From positions 1 through 8,202 of the forward strand of contig QIAR01000228.1 in NCBI GenBank assembly GCA_003225595.1: a DNA stretch of 8,202 nucleotides, written 5' to 3'. This DNA is from Acidobacteriota bacterium (GTDB lineage: Bacteria > Acidobacteriota > Terriglobia > Terriglobales > Acidobacteriaceae). Position 1 is the first letter of the stretch, and each line of letters starts with the position of its first letter. A program made the translations under genes and the position numbers. Positions 1-5,487 of this stretch are shown here, in pieces. Under the pieces are notes generated by a model. That model saw only the letters and a list, made by a program, of their open reading frames with translations. It was not told the DNA's origin and ran no database searches.

Positions 1-557
1 GGCAGGGGTGCGAGGTTATTGGCTAGGAATATCAAGCTTCCGCGTCGACGCAGGTAGATTGCCTTGCCCTGCGGCTGAGGCGGAGTCTTCGCTGCGACCA
101 GCGTGATATGCATGGCATCTGGTGCCGTGAAGGTGGCAAGCACTTCGCTCGCGTGCTCCAGTTCCGACTGTTGATTGGTAATTTGGCTCTGCAAGGCAGC
201 TATGCGTTGCCGCAGTTCCGCATTCTGCCGTCCCAAAAGAATCGCGACCAGGACCATGGCTGCGACGGCTGCCCATGTCAAAGCTGGCCACCAAGAGAGC
301 CGCCTCGGCGGGACCACAACCGGCATGCGTGGTTCACCCGCAATAGAATCTAGGAGGCGCTGCCGAGCCCGGCGTGGAGGTGCCGGACCCGACGTGGAGA
401 GCGCCAGTAGCGCCATGTCGCCCCGTAGCTGCTCGAGCTCGCGCCAGCAATCCGTGCAGCCTTCGAGGTGCTTCTGAAGTGCAGTTCGCTCGTCGCCTTC
501 AAGCACACCCAGGGCGTATAGCGCGAGATCCTCGGCGAATTGTTCGTGAACGCTCAT
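1..557 (-). CDS. Anti-sigma factor, zinc-finger (ZAS) and RskA-like domain, C-terminus cut by window edge
   Basis: The reading frame is open from an ATG at 557 to the left edge (185 complete codons, no stop). It should hold the upstream ECF sigma factor inactive at the membrane. The N-terminus has the zinc-binding anti-sigma pattern H30-x3-C34-x2-C37 within a helical domain. One membrane segment lies at about residues 89-109 (WWPALTWAAVAAMVLVAILL), followed by an Asn/Gln/Glu-rich probable coiled coil (about 110-140). A C-terminal segment (from about 141) resembles the start of the RskA domain, with the pattern YLRRRGSLIFLANNLAPL. The N-terminal half is therefore cytoplasmic and the C-terminal half periplasmic. 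The start codon overlaps the sigma stop codon in an ATGA, so the two are translationally coupled. Release of the sigma factor by regulated proteolysis is known for RskA and is inference here. The function call is secure; the inducing signal is unknown. Confidence 0.9.
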   Translation of the reverse strand, partial: MSVHEQFAEDLALYALGVLEGDERTALQKHLEGCTDCWRELEQLRGDMALLALSTSGPAPPRRARQRLLDSIAGEPRMPVVVPPRRLSWWPALTWAAVAAMVLVAILLGRQNAELRQRIAALQSQITNQQSELEHASEVLATFTAPDAMHITLVAAKTPPQPQGKAIYLRRRGSLIFLANNLAPL

Positions 558-1102
558 CCGTTCAAACTTCTCCGCAGCGCAAGTAAGCCGGCCCGAATAC
601 GAGTTTTGATCGTGCCCAAGGGTTCTCCCGTCTTAGACGCAATTTCCGTATGTGTCAGGCCCTCGAAAAAAGACATCTCCAGAGCGCTCCGTTGTGCCGG
701 AGGCATACTGCTGAGAGCGCCACGGACTTTTCCCAGGGCGCGCGCCCGGTCCGCCTCTGAAGCCAGATCCGGCTCGACCGAAACCATGACGTCCTCAATA
801 TCAGTTTCCGGATGCCGCTTGCGCAGGGAATCAATGGCACGATTGCGCGTGATCACCGAGAGCCACGCAGCTAGGTTGCCACGGCTCGAATCAAAGGTTC
901 CCGGATTTCGCCACAACTGCATGAATACTTCCTGCAAGACGTCCTCGGCCGCTCCGGCGTCACCCAGAACGCGCAAGGCGACCGCGTACACCATTGCCGA
1001 GTAGCGGTCGTACAGCTGCGCCATCGCCTTCTGGTCACCAGAGCGCATCGCCGACATCATCGCAGTGTCGGAGGAAAACGCTTTTGGATCAGCACCGGAC
1101 AA
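554..1102 (-). CDS. ECF-family RNA polymerase sigma factor
   Basis: A 182-residue group 4 (ECF) sigma factor, of usual length. Sigma-70 region 2 spans about residues 25-95, including the DVLQEVFMQLWRN core-binding motif (54-66) and the LSVITRNRAIDSLRKR segment (81-96) that contacts the -10 element. Region 4 spans about 122-180 and has a helix-turn-helix (LTHTEIASKTGEPLGTIKTR, 149-168) for the -35 element. The start is TTG at 1102: an in-frame TAG lies upstream with no ATG or GTG between, and an AGGAAGGAAG Shine-Dalgarno sequence sits about 10 bases before the TTG. It overlaps the anti-sigma gene by 4 bases (ATGA). ECF/RskA pairs normally autoregulate their own promoter, but I could not identify a promoter with confidence. 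It is divergent from the XRE-S24 regulator. Confidence 0.93.
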   Translation of the reverse strand: MSGADPKAFSSDTAMMSAMRSGDQKAMAQLYDRYSAMVYAVALRVLGDAGAAEDVLQEVFMQLWRNPGTFDSSRGNLAAWLSVITRNRAIDSLRKRHPETDIEDVMVSVEPDLASEADRARALGKVRGALSSMPPAQRSALEMSFFEGLTHTEIASKTGEPLGTIKTRIRAGLLALRRSLNG

Positions 1103-1372
1103 ACCGTCTTTGCTTCCTTCCTGAGGTACGTCTTGAAAGTCCCTGCGGATTCTCGCCTACGAACATATCCAATTTGTCTGTGGTTGTGTACTTACCACAG
1201 CCGTCACCCAATCGGAAAAAGCTGCTGCGGCAAAACATAGCAGCATCCCTCCCCTTCGACAAGCGTCGCCCGTAACCCATGCCTTATTTGCAATCTGCTT
1301 CGTGAAACTATGGTGGACAAAAATCCACAGTAGAAATCCTGCAGATTCATTCTCATCCGTGTTATAACGCAG
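1103..1372. promoter_or_regulatory. Divergent intergenic region between sigma factor and XRE-S24 regulator
   Basis: These 270 bases must hold the promoters of both divergent genes. No protein gene is convincing here. They contain a perfect dyad at 1178-1200, a second short dyad GTGGA-N6-TCCAC at 1313-1328, and an imperfect hairpin TGCTGC (1223-1228) / GCAGCA (1240-1245). TTATAA at 1362-1367 resembles a -10 element but lies only 5 bases before the ATG at 1373, so it would give an almost leaderless transcript, and no good -35 accompanies it. Promoter positions are therefore unresolved. Confidence 0.5.
1178..1200. promoter_or_regulatory. Operator-like inverted repeat CTGTGGT-N9-ACCACAG
   Basis: A perfect 7-base inverted repeat (1178-1184 and 1194-1200) with a 9-base spacer, 76 bases upstream of the sigma start. 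A 23-bp dyad in a divergent promoter region is typical of a dimeric repressor site. The adjacent XRE-S24 regulator is the obvious candidate, but nothing in the sequence proves that it binds here. Confidence 0.4.
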
Positions 1373-2188
1373 ATGATAGAAGAACCCATTGTTCGCAAGC
1401 CAGTAGGAAGAGTTGTGAGCAGAACCACTAAAAGGAGTTTGGAGGCCGCGCAACGGATTCGTGCCTTGCGCGGAAAGATGAAGCTGAGCCAACTAGAGAT
1501 TGGCCGAAGGGTCAATTCGTCCGCAATGTCTGTGTCCCGCTGGGAACGCGGACTTCTAGAACCATCAGCCGAAATCTATATTCAGCTCGGCTACTTAGCT
1601 GGTGATCCAGATTGCTGGGATTTTTGGAGACGCGCTGGCCTCAGAAGTGAAGACCTGATGCGAGTGGTACCGGCCATTCGCGAACGGCTTCTAGATAACC
1701 GCCTAACAAAAGTTCAAGTGGTCGTAGCGGATAAGAGAGCGTCTAAGAAGCAAATTTCAAATCTGGTAGCAATCCCCCTGCTCCCCGTCGTAGCGGCCGC
1801 TCCCGGCGAAGAGGACAGCGATGAGTCCGATTTATTTCAAGTCCGACCCGAAGCAGTTTTTGCAGCGCCCGGTTCGTGGTGTCCTCATCCGGAATTCACA
1901 ACGTGTTTGCGAGTCAAGGGCAGTGCCATGGTGCCCTTACTTCGAAGCGGCTATATCATTGTCGTGGACACGTCGCAAGTCAACGCTTCCGAAATTGAAA
2001 GTGGTGACATTGTTGTAGTTTCCCACGAGAGCAAAGGCTTGGTTGTTTCAAGGCTGATGCACTACGACAGTATGGAAGTCTTAGTCCCGGACAATCGGGA
2101 GTACGAATCCATAATCTTATCCTCAAGTGGCTGGCGCATTGTTGGGAAAGTTTTGTGGTGGATTGGACAGCCCGTCCGGACGGATTGA
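1373..2188 (+). CDS. XRE-family regulator with C-terminal S24 (LexA/CI-like) domain, apparently non-cleavable
   Basis: A 271-residue DNA-binding regulator. The N-terminal XRE helix-turn-helix spans about residues 23-78, with the core MKLSQLEIGRRVNSSAMSVSRWERG (36-60). A linker rich in Lys/Arg and then Asp/Glu/Ser (about 118-155) leads to a C-terminal S24 peptidase-like beta fold (about 160-268). The motif that in LexA and CI reads G-x-S-M with the nucleophilic Ser is here G183-S184-A185-M186, so Ala occupies the Ser position. The catalytic Lys of LexA (in a V-K-R context) aligns by eye with S226 in VVSRL. No Ala-Gly or Cys-Gly cleavage site is visible in the linker; the closest is AAAPG at 141-145. 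It probably acts as a dimeric regulator without self-cleavage. The start is the first ATG. It has no clear Shine-Dalgarno sequence, so a slightly later start is possible. It is divergent from the sigma/anti-sigma pair. Confidence 0.85.
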   Translation: MIEEPIVRKPVGRVVSRTTKRSLEAAQRIRALRGKMKLSQLEIGRRVNSSAMSVSRWERGLLEPSAEIYIQLGYLAGDPDCWDFWRRAGLRSEDLMRVVPAIRERLLDNRLTKVQVVVADKRASKKQISNLVAIPLLPVVAAAPGEEDSDESDLFQVRPEAVFAAPGSWCPHPEFTTCLRVKGSAMVPLLRSGYIIVVDTSQVNASEIESGDIVVVSHESKGLVVSRLMHYDSMEVLVPDNREYESIILSSSGWRIVGKVLWWIGQPVRTD

Positions 2189-2210
2189 GAGTCTTGGCGG
2201 TGTCCTAAAC

Positions 2211-2239
2211 TTGACAATCGCCACGCAGGAGACTAGGGT
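2211..2239 (+). promoter_or_regulatory. Candidate sigma-70 promoter for the ABM-domain gene
   Basis: A perfect -35 TTGACA (2211-2216), a 17-base spacer, and a weak -10 TAGGGT (2234-2239, 3 of 6 matches). It lies just after the XRE-S24 stop codon and about 100 bases before the ABM-domain start. The good -35 with a poor -10 could indicate dependence on an activator. Confidence 0.4.
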
Positions 2240-2317
2240 CGTATGTGAGCGAGCACTCCTTCTCACTCTTTCAGGTCTCCTGAACTAAGTCAGCCCATCT
2301 GAAGTCCCCCCTTCTTA
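2226..2317 (+). promoter_or_regulatory. Structured 5' leader with nested inverted repeats
   Basis: The outer repeat is CAGGAGAC (2226-2233) with GTCTCCTG (2275-2282), 8 of 8 complementary. Nested inside it is GTGAG (2245-2249) with CTCAC (2262-2266). A competing small hairpin is TCAGG-TCT-CCTGA (2271-2283). Downstream is CTAAG (2285-2289) with CTTAG (2313-2317), enclosing TCAG/CTGA (2290-2293, 2299-2302). If transcribed, this leader could adopt alternative folds. The outer arm overlaps the presumed promoter spacer, so some of it may act as a DNA operator instead. It matches no riboswitch class I recognise. Confidence 0.35.
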
Positions 2318-2344
2318 GATACCCATCAATCCATGGAGGTTGAC

Positions 2345-2668
2345 ATGTTTGCTCGTCACGTTTCGATGCACCTGAAGCCCAATACCCGTGCGGAGTTTAC
2401 CCAGACAATTGAGAAGGAAATTATTCCCTTGCTTCAGAAACAGCAAGGCTTCCAGGACGAAATCACGTTCCATGCCCCAGGCGCAGGAACGGAAGTGGTC
2501 GCAATCAGTCTGTGGGAACAGAAAGAGAACGCGGAAGCTTATCACCGCGGAGCCTATCAAGAAGTGCTGAAGACCCTGGCGAAAGTGGTCGACGGAACTC
2601 CTGAGGTTCGAAACTTCGACGTCGGCACCTCGACCTTCCGTAAGATCGCTGCTCGCGTAGCAGCCTGA
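2345..2668 (+). CDS. Antibiotic biosynthesis monooxygenase (ABM)-like domain protein
   Basis: A 107-residue cytoplasmic protein with the ferredoxin-like alpha/beta pattern of ABM/quinol-monooxygenase-type domains. The first strand is MFARHVSMHLKP, followed by a helix AEFTQTIEKEIIPLLQKQQGF, a strand DEITFHA, then EVVAISLWEQKENAEAYHRGAYQEVLKTLAKVV and a last strand RNFDV. The order strand, helix, G-F, strand, W-x3-E-x-A-x-A-Y is characteristic. Members include small-molecule oxygenases and many single-domain proteins of unknown substrate, so an enzymatic role is not established. The start at 2345 is preferred to the in-frame ATG at 2333 because GGAGG (2335-2339) lies 5 bases before 2345 and would be inside the gene otherwise. 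It is followed by a terminator-like hairpin and a small membrane protein gene. Confidence 0.8.
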   Translation: MFARHVSMHLKPNTRAEFTQTIEKEIIPLLQKQQGFQDEITFHAPGAGTEVVAISLWEQKENAEAYHRGAYQEVLKTLAKVVDGTPEVRNFDVGTSTFRKIAARVAA

Positions 2669-2690
2669 AGCTGGCAGGTTTTCTCGTTCG

Positions 2691-2715
2691 GGGCGGCCAA
2701 GTCCGCCCTCTCTTT
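2691..2715 (+). terminator. Rho-independent terminator-like hairpin after the ABM gene
   Basis: The stem GGGCGG (2691-2696) / CCGCCC (2703-2708) has a 6-base loop and is followed by TCTCTTT. It lies 22 bases after the ABM stop codon. The tail is interrupted by C residues, so termination may be partial, which would leave some read-through into the membrane protein gene. Confidence 0.55.
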
Positions 2716-2738
2716 ACGACAAAGAGGAGACTACAAAA

Positions 2739-3098
2739 ATGCTTACCAAAATCATGAAATGGGTTTCGATTGTGGCGTTGCTTTTGCTTCTGGCGATGTG
2801 GTGGCGCTCTTCCTCCGATTACCGCACCGTGTTGGCGGCCTTTGCGGTTTCGGCTGGTGCCATTGTAGTTTTCGTGCAGGCGGTGGGCGCAGGTAAATAC
2901 GTTTGGGCAGCCGCATTTCTCGCAACGGGCGCGCTTTTCAACCCTCTCCTGCCCATTATGCTTCCTCGCAATGTGTTTCTCTGGCTCGATTTGGCTTGCC
3001 TTGTGATGTTTCTGGTGTCGTTGGCCGTATGGAAGGCAAACCCGAGGCTGTCCATCGCTTCGATAACAGATCCGACCCCGAGAAGCGAGTCACTGTAA
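2739..3098 (+). CDS. Small four-helix integral membrane protein (DUF6804-like)
   Basis: A 119-residue protein with four predicted membrane segments at about residues 7-21, 28-48, 53-70 and 80-97. Its cytoplasm-like C-terminal tail is rich in Ser, Pro and Arg. The pattern A-x-LFNPLLPIMLPR-x4-WLDL between helices 3 and 4 resembles small uncharacterised membrane proteins grouped as DUF6804; this is recalled from memory and not searched. The start is ATG 2739 with GAGGAG at 2724-2729, 9 bases upstream. It follows the ABM gene by 70 bases across a terminator-like hairpin and precedes the receiver gene by 140 bases, so it may be a partly independent unit. No function can be assigned. Confidence 0.8.
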   Translation: MLTKIMKWVSIVALLLLLAMWWRSSSDYRTVLAAFAVSAGAIVVFVQAVGAGKYVWAAAFLATGALFNPLLPIMLPRNVFLWLDLACLVMFLVSLAVWKANPRLSIASITDPTPRSESL

Positions 3099-3213
3099 AG
3101 CTGTGTGGCTGGAGGAACGGTCATTCAGGTTCTCGTACAGTTGTATGTTTAGCGTTTAGATCTTTCTGGCGACGCCCGCTTCTCAAAGACAACCCTGCTT
3201 TCCGAAACGCCCG

Positions 3214-3232
3214 CCTCCAGAAAACTTGGAGG
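3214..3232 (+). promoter_or_regulatory. Hairpin that sequesters the Shine-Dalgarno sequence of the receiver gene
   Basis: CCTCCA (3214-3219) and TGGAGG (3227-3232) form a perfect 6-bp stem with a 7-base loop. The 3' arm contains GGAGG, a strong Shine-Dalgarno sequence 6 bases before an in-frame GTG at 3239. If the RNA folds this way, ribosome access is blocked. A weak intrinsic terminator is the alternative reading, but the following TGTTCTGT is not a good U-tract. Confidence 0.45.
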
Positions 3233-3238
3233 TGTTCT

Positions 3239-3619
3239 GTGCCCCAGCGATCGCCGATTTCCTTTCAAATGGCCACCAAAAACGTGCTCATCGTCGATGG
3301 CAACAAAGCGATGCAGAACCTGCGCGCCGGCGTGCTGAGAAGCCACGGAGTTCAGGTGCATTTGGCTAAAAGCGTCACCGAAGCAGAGTTGCTCTGGGTA
3401 CCTGATTTCTTCGATTTGGTATTGCTGGACGTGCGCCAGAGATCCAAAGAGGCAGTGGCGTTCTGGAGAACGATTCGCCGCCAGCATCCACGTCAGCGGA
3501 TCAGTTTCCTAGTTGGGCCCCCAACGTACCTGTCTCCCACCTGCGTCGACGAGGCCATTGCCCGCGACAAAGCCCCGGAGGACTGGGTGCAAAGGCTAAG
3601 ACTCATGGCAGTCGCATAG
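3239..3619 (+). CDS. Degenerate stand-alone response-regulator receiver (CheY-like) protein
   Basis: About 126 residues from GTG 3239, or 116 from ATG 3269. I prefer GTG because it has GGAGG 6 bases upstream, while ATG 3269 has no Shine-Dalgarno sequence; however, MATKNVLIVDG is itself a typical receiver N-terminus, so the start is uncertain. Counting from ATG 3269, the first strand NVLIVDG holds one acidic residue, D10, where receivers normally have a pair. The phosphoacceptor strand LVLLDV is intact (D54). The fourth strand ISFLVG is present. The conserved Lys at the end of strand 5 is not visible and the C-terminal third is shortened. There is no output domain. It may bind a partner or be phosphorylated weakly. 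No histidine kinase is in the window. It is the last gene of the plus-strand cluster. Confidence 0.7.
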   Translation: MPQRSPISFQMATKNVLIVDGNKAMQNLRAGVLRSHGVQVHLAKSVTEAELLWVPDFFDLVLLDVRQRSKEAVAFWRTIRRQHPRQRISFLVGPPTYLSPTCVDEAIARDKAPEDWVQRLRLMAVA

Positions 3620-3693
3620 GGCCTATCGCTGACGAAGCCAGCCGGTCGTATGGCCAATCATCTTGCTTTCCAGCTGGCGCTGATCCTCTCGCG

Positions 3694-4717
3694 TCACCTT
3701 GTCGCGGCTACCGCCAACATTTCGCGCACTGCGCTGACTGCAGCGGCGGTTCCTTCTCGCTTCTGCTGGTCGCGGATGTTGTTCAGGATCGAGTTGGCGT
3801 GGGTGTTGTTGGACTTGACCGCTAGAGCCTTAAGAAATTCGCTGTCACCTTCGGTCGCGGCGGCGTCAAGTTTTTGGAGAGCTTGGAACAAATCTGCCCG
3901 AGTGTCCATCAGGTCCACGACATGGTAATCGTCCCGGTTCCCGCAGGTGCTTCCGTCTGAGAACTGAACGAATACGACCTGACTGCTAGCAGCAAGGCTA
4001 ATCTTAGCAGCATCTTGCGGAACTGGCATAGAAAATGTGCCATTATCTTCGTGTTGATGGGTATATTTCTGGCTCGGCGCAATTTCCAGCTTATGCGAGA
4101 AGAAGGCATCCAACTCGCTATACTGCTGGACCATGGGGCCATACGAGTTGCTGATCTGACTGACAATTACCATGGCCATAATAGGCTTCTTGGAGAGGTT
4201 GGTCGTCGTAATATGGTCTACATACGAAGTTTGATGTACGCCGCCTACATCCGATTCGCTGAGTTCTATCTCGCCAGCCAAGCGAGCGAGACAATCCACT
4301 TTCGATTGATCCGCAACGTCAATCGTGGCAGTTTGCGCCCCACAAAGTAGGCTAGACGAGACCCGGTGTAGTTGGTTACGATCCAATACGCAGAAGTTGG
4401 TGTCCCTGAACATGAGTTATTCATCGTAATACTCGACGCGACACAAATCCTGCTCGTGCAAAAAGGACACGGCGTATCGTAGCAGTTCGAAATGCAGCGC
4501 TCTCCTCGACATGCGAAACCTGCTCGGATAATGGAAGCATTTCCAGCGGACGGAAATGCGCAATTGTTGGCATTCGGCCCCCACCTAGCAACTAACTGGT
4601 TTTGGGGCACGGGGTAGCACGTGCTGAATGTCAACTGGAGAGTCTGGTTGGCTCTAGAAGTCACACTTAGAGAAGGAGTAGCACCGAAAGTGCCCCCCAG
4701 ATCGCAACTTGCTTCAT
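3694..4717 (-). pseudogene. Secreted Cys-rich protein of unknown function, split by two frameshifts
   Basis: Three consecutive frames read as one protein. An ATG at 4717, preceded by GAGGTGAGGA, encodes the signal-peptide-like MKQVAIWGALSVLLLL and then meets TAA at 4669-4667. A -1 step continues as SVTSRANQTLQLTFSTCYPV and a domain of about 110 residues with nine Cys, rich in Asn/Thr/Ser (about 4668-4340). A further -1 step, plausibly loss of one G in the G-run at 4338-4341, leads into a 3' frame that opens at about 4419 and ends at TGA 3694. That frame contains VADQSKVDCLARLAGEIELS, HEDNGTF, VVFVQFSDGST and a helical C-terminus ending EMLAVAATR. The last frame has an ATG at 4413, but it has no Shine-Dalgarno sequence, no signal peptide and a stop directly upstream. 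With two bases restored the product would be about 341 residues and exported. I do not recognise the family. Sequencing error is an alternative to true decay. Confidence 0.6.
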
Positions 4718-4759
4718 TCCTCACCTCGCGGAGAAGAAAACAGCGGGCCTAGTGCGCCT

Positions 4760-4791
4760 AAAATAGCAACTCTTCGTCGGTGTCAAGAGTT
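4760..4791 (-). promoter_or_regulatory. Candidate promoter with overlapping dyad upstream of the Cys-rich gene
   Basis: On the minus strand TTGACA (4786-4781) is followed after 15 bases by TATTTT (4765-4760), about 43 bases before the ATG at 4717. The spacer is short. A perfect inverted repeat AACTCTT (4768-4774) / AAGAGTT (4785-4791) with a 10-base spacer overlaps the -35, so it could be an operator or the base of an RNA hairpin. Confidence 0.35.
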
Positions 4792-5268
4792 AATTTCCGT
4801 TCTAGGAAAATACACAGGTTGGGGCGGATATTTAGCAAAATAGTAAATTTTTACAAGATCCGAACACAGCACATGTAACCGTATGTCTTTGCAACGCGTC
4901 GCATCTTGAGACTTTTACCCGAGCTTTCTAGATATGTTCGTTATGACGACAATTCACCGCCGCTCGGTTCCACCCTTACGTTCCAAAGAATAGCTGCCTC
5001 GTCCTTTCGGCGCATGTGACCGCGTGCGCCAACCATGTAGTTTCGGACACACCGAGTGGACTGACTGCGGCTACTGAGGATAAAACTCTTAAACGCGCTC
5101 CGACGAGCGGTTTGGCACACTTAGAAAGGCGGGCACCAACGCTCGCTTCTGGGGCGCACTTACCTGAATTGTTCGGATCGATCCAAACATCGGTGTCGGA
5201 ACGTGATTTTGACCCGACTTTCCGGGGCGACCTATTCGCTTTCGAACTGCGCCACAGACGACGTAACT
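4792..5268. other. Long stretch without a convincing gene
   Basis: The first part (to about 4870) is AT-rich, and the rest has ordinary composition. Open frames exist on both strands from about 4976 to 5408, but they overlap one another, lack Shine-Dalgarno sequences and show no recognisable protein pattern. Those on the minus strand begin inside the tRNA-like sequence and give translations typical of spurious tRNA-derived frames. The region also holds the palindrome GGATCGATCC at about 5177-5186 and the hairpin at 5091-5113. It may be the relic of an element once joined to the tRNA-like sequence; that is inference. Confidence 0.5.
5091..5113. terminator. Hairpin with A/T flanks, possible bidirectional terminator
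   Basis: CGCTC (5096-5100), loop CGAC, GAGCG (5105-5109), flanked by AAAC on the left and GTTT on the right, which extends the stem across one mismatch. On the minus strand it is followed by a T-rich run (TTTAAGAGTTTT). No adjacent gene demands a terminator here. Confidence 0.3.
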
Positions 5269-5285
5269 CTGTATCCGGAATACAG
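5269..5285. repeat. Perfect hairpin CTGTAT-N5-ATACAG
   Basis: CTGTAT (5269-5274) and ATACAG (5280-5285) with loop CCGGA. It lies directly beyond the terminator-like hairpin at 5281-5308 on the minus strand and overlaps it by a few bases, so together they could be a tandem terminator behind the tRNA-like sequence. Confidence 0.4.
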
Positions 5286-5308
5286 AAAGCCCTTCGACTC
5301 GAAAGGGC
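5281..5308 (-). terminator. Rho-independent terminator downstream of the tRNA-like sequence
   Basis: On the minus strand GCCCTT with inner CGA pairs with TCG and AAGGGC (one bulged T), giving a stem of about 9 bp with a tiny loop, followed by TTTCTGTA. It lies 14 bases after the tRNA-like 3' end, where a tRNA transcription terminator is expected. This suggests the site once carried a working tRNA gene in this orientation. Confidence 0.55.
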
Positions 5309-5321
5309 CAAAGCAGAGGAA

Positions 5322-5387
5322 TGGCGCGCCCTGAGAAGATTCGAACTCCCGACCTTCTGGTTCGTAGCCCAATTCCGCCACCCACAC
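5322..5387 (-). pseudogene. Truncated or chimeric tRNA: tRNA-Arg(ACG) 3' half joined to a tRNA-Leu-like D-arm start
   Basis: Read on the minus strand, 5368-5322 has the anticodon loop CTACGAA (anticodon ACG, Arg), the 3' anticodon stem CCAGA, the variable loop, a T-arm with GTTCGAATC, and AGGGCGC-G-CCA at the 3' end, as in bacterial tRNA-Arg. The 5' half is wrong. No strand complements AGGGCGC (GCGCCCT expected). There is no D-stem 3' strand. The 5' anticodon stem TTGGG mismatches CCAGA. Instead TGGCGGAATTGG (5380-5369) fits the tRNA box A consensus and looks like the start of a class II tRNA such as Leu. The T-stem also seems to have an extra T (CTTCTC). The total is about 66 bases, too short for a tRNA. 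It is therefore a remnant, either a deletion fusion of two tRNA genes or an attachment-site copy of a tRNA 3' end. Confidence 0.65.
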
Positions 5388-5487
5388 CAGACAACATCAG
5401 CCACCTAAACCCAAGCAAACGTTTAGATCCATGCTGCCCGAGTTGCTCGAGGCCCCTGTCACGTTTTGAAAGCTGGAGGAGGCTAAC

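Noticed and set aside
540..1004. A 154-residue plus-strand frame opposite the sigma factor
   Set aside because: It is the antisense shadow of a clearly recognisable ECF sigma factor and has a composition rich in Arg, Ser and Ala without motifs.
1157..1515. Minus-strand frames covering the divergent promoter and the start of the XRE gene
   Set aside because: They overlap the well supported XRE-S24 N-terminus and have no Shine-Dalgarno sequence or domain pattern.
3694..4413. An intact independent 239-residue gene
   Set aside because: It lacks a ribosome site and signal peptide at ATG 4413 and has a stop codon just upstream, while a good start and signal peptide lie 300 bases further up in another frame, so I treat it as the 3' part of a frameshifted gene.
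4976..5418. Overlapping open frames on both strands (130, 142 and 109 residues)
   Set aside because: They overlap each other, have no ribosome sites or recognisable domains, and the minus-strand ones translate the tRNA-like sequence, a well-known source of spurious proteins.
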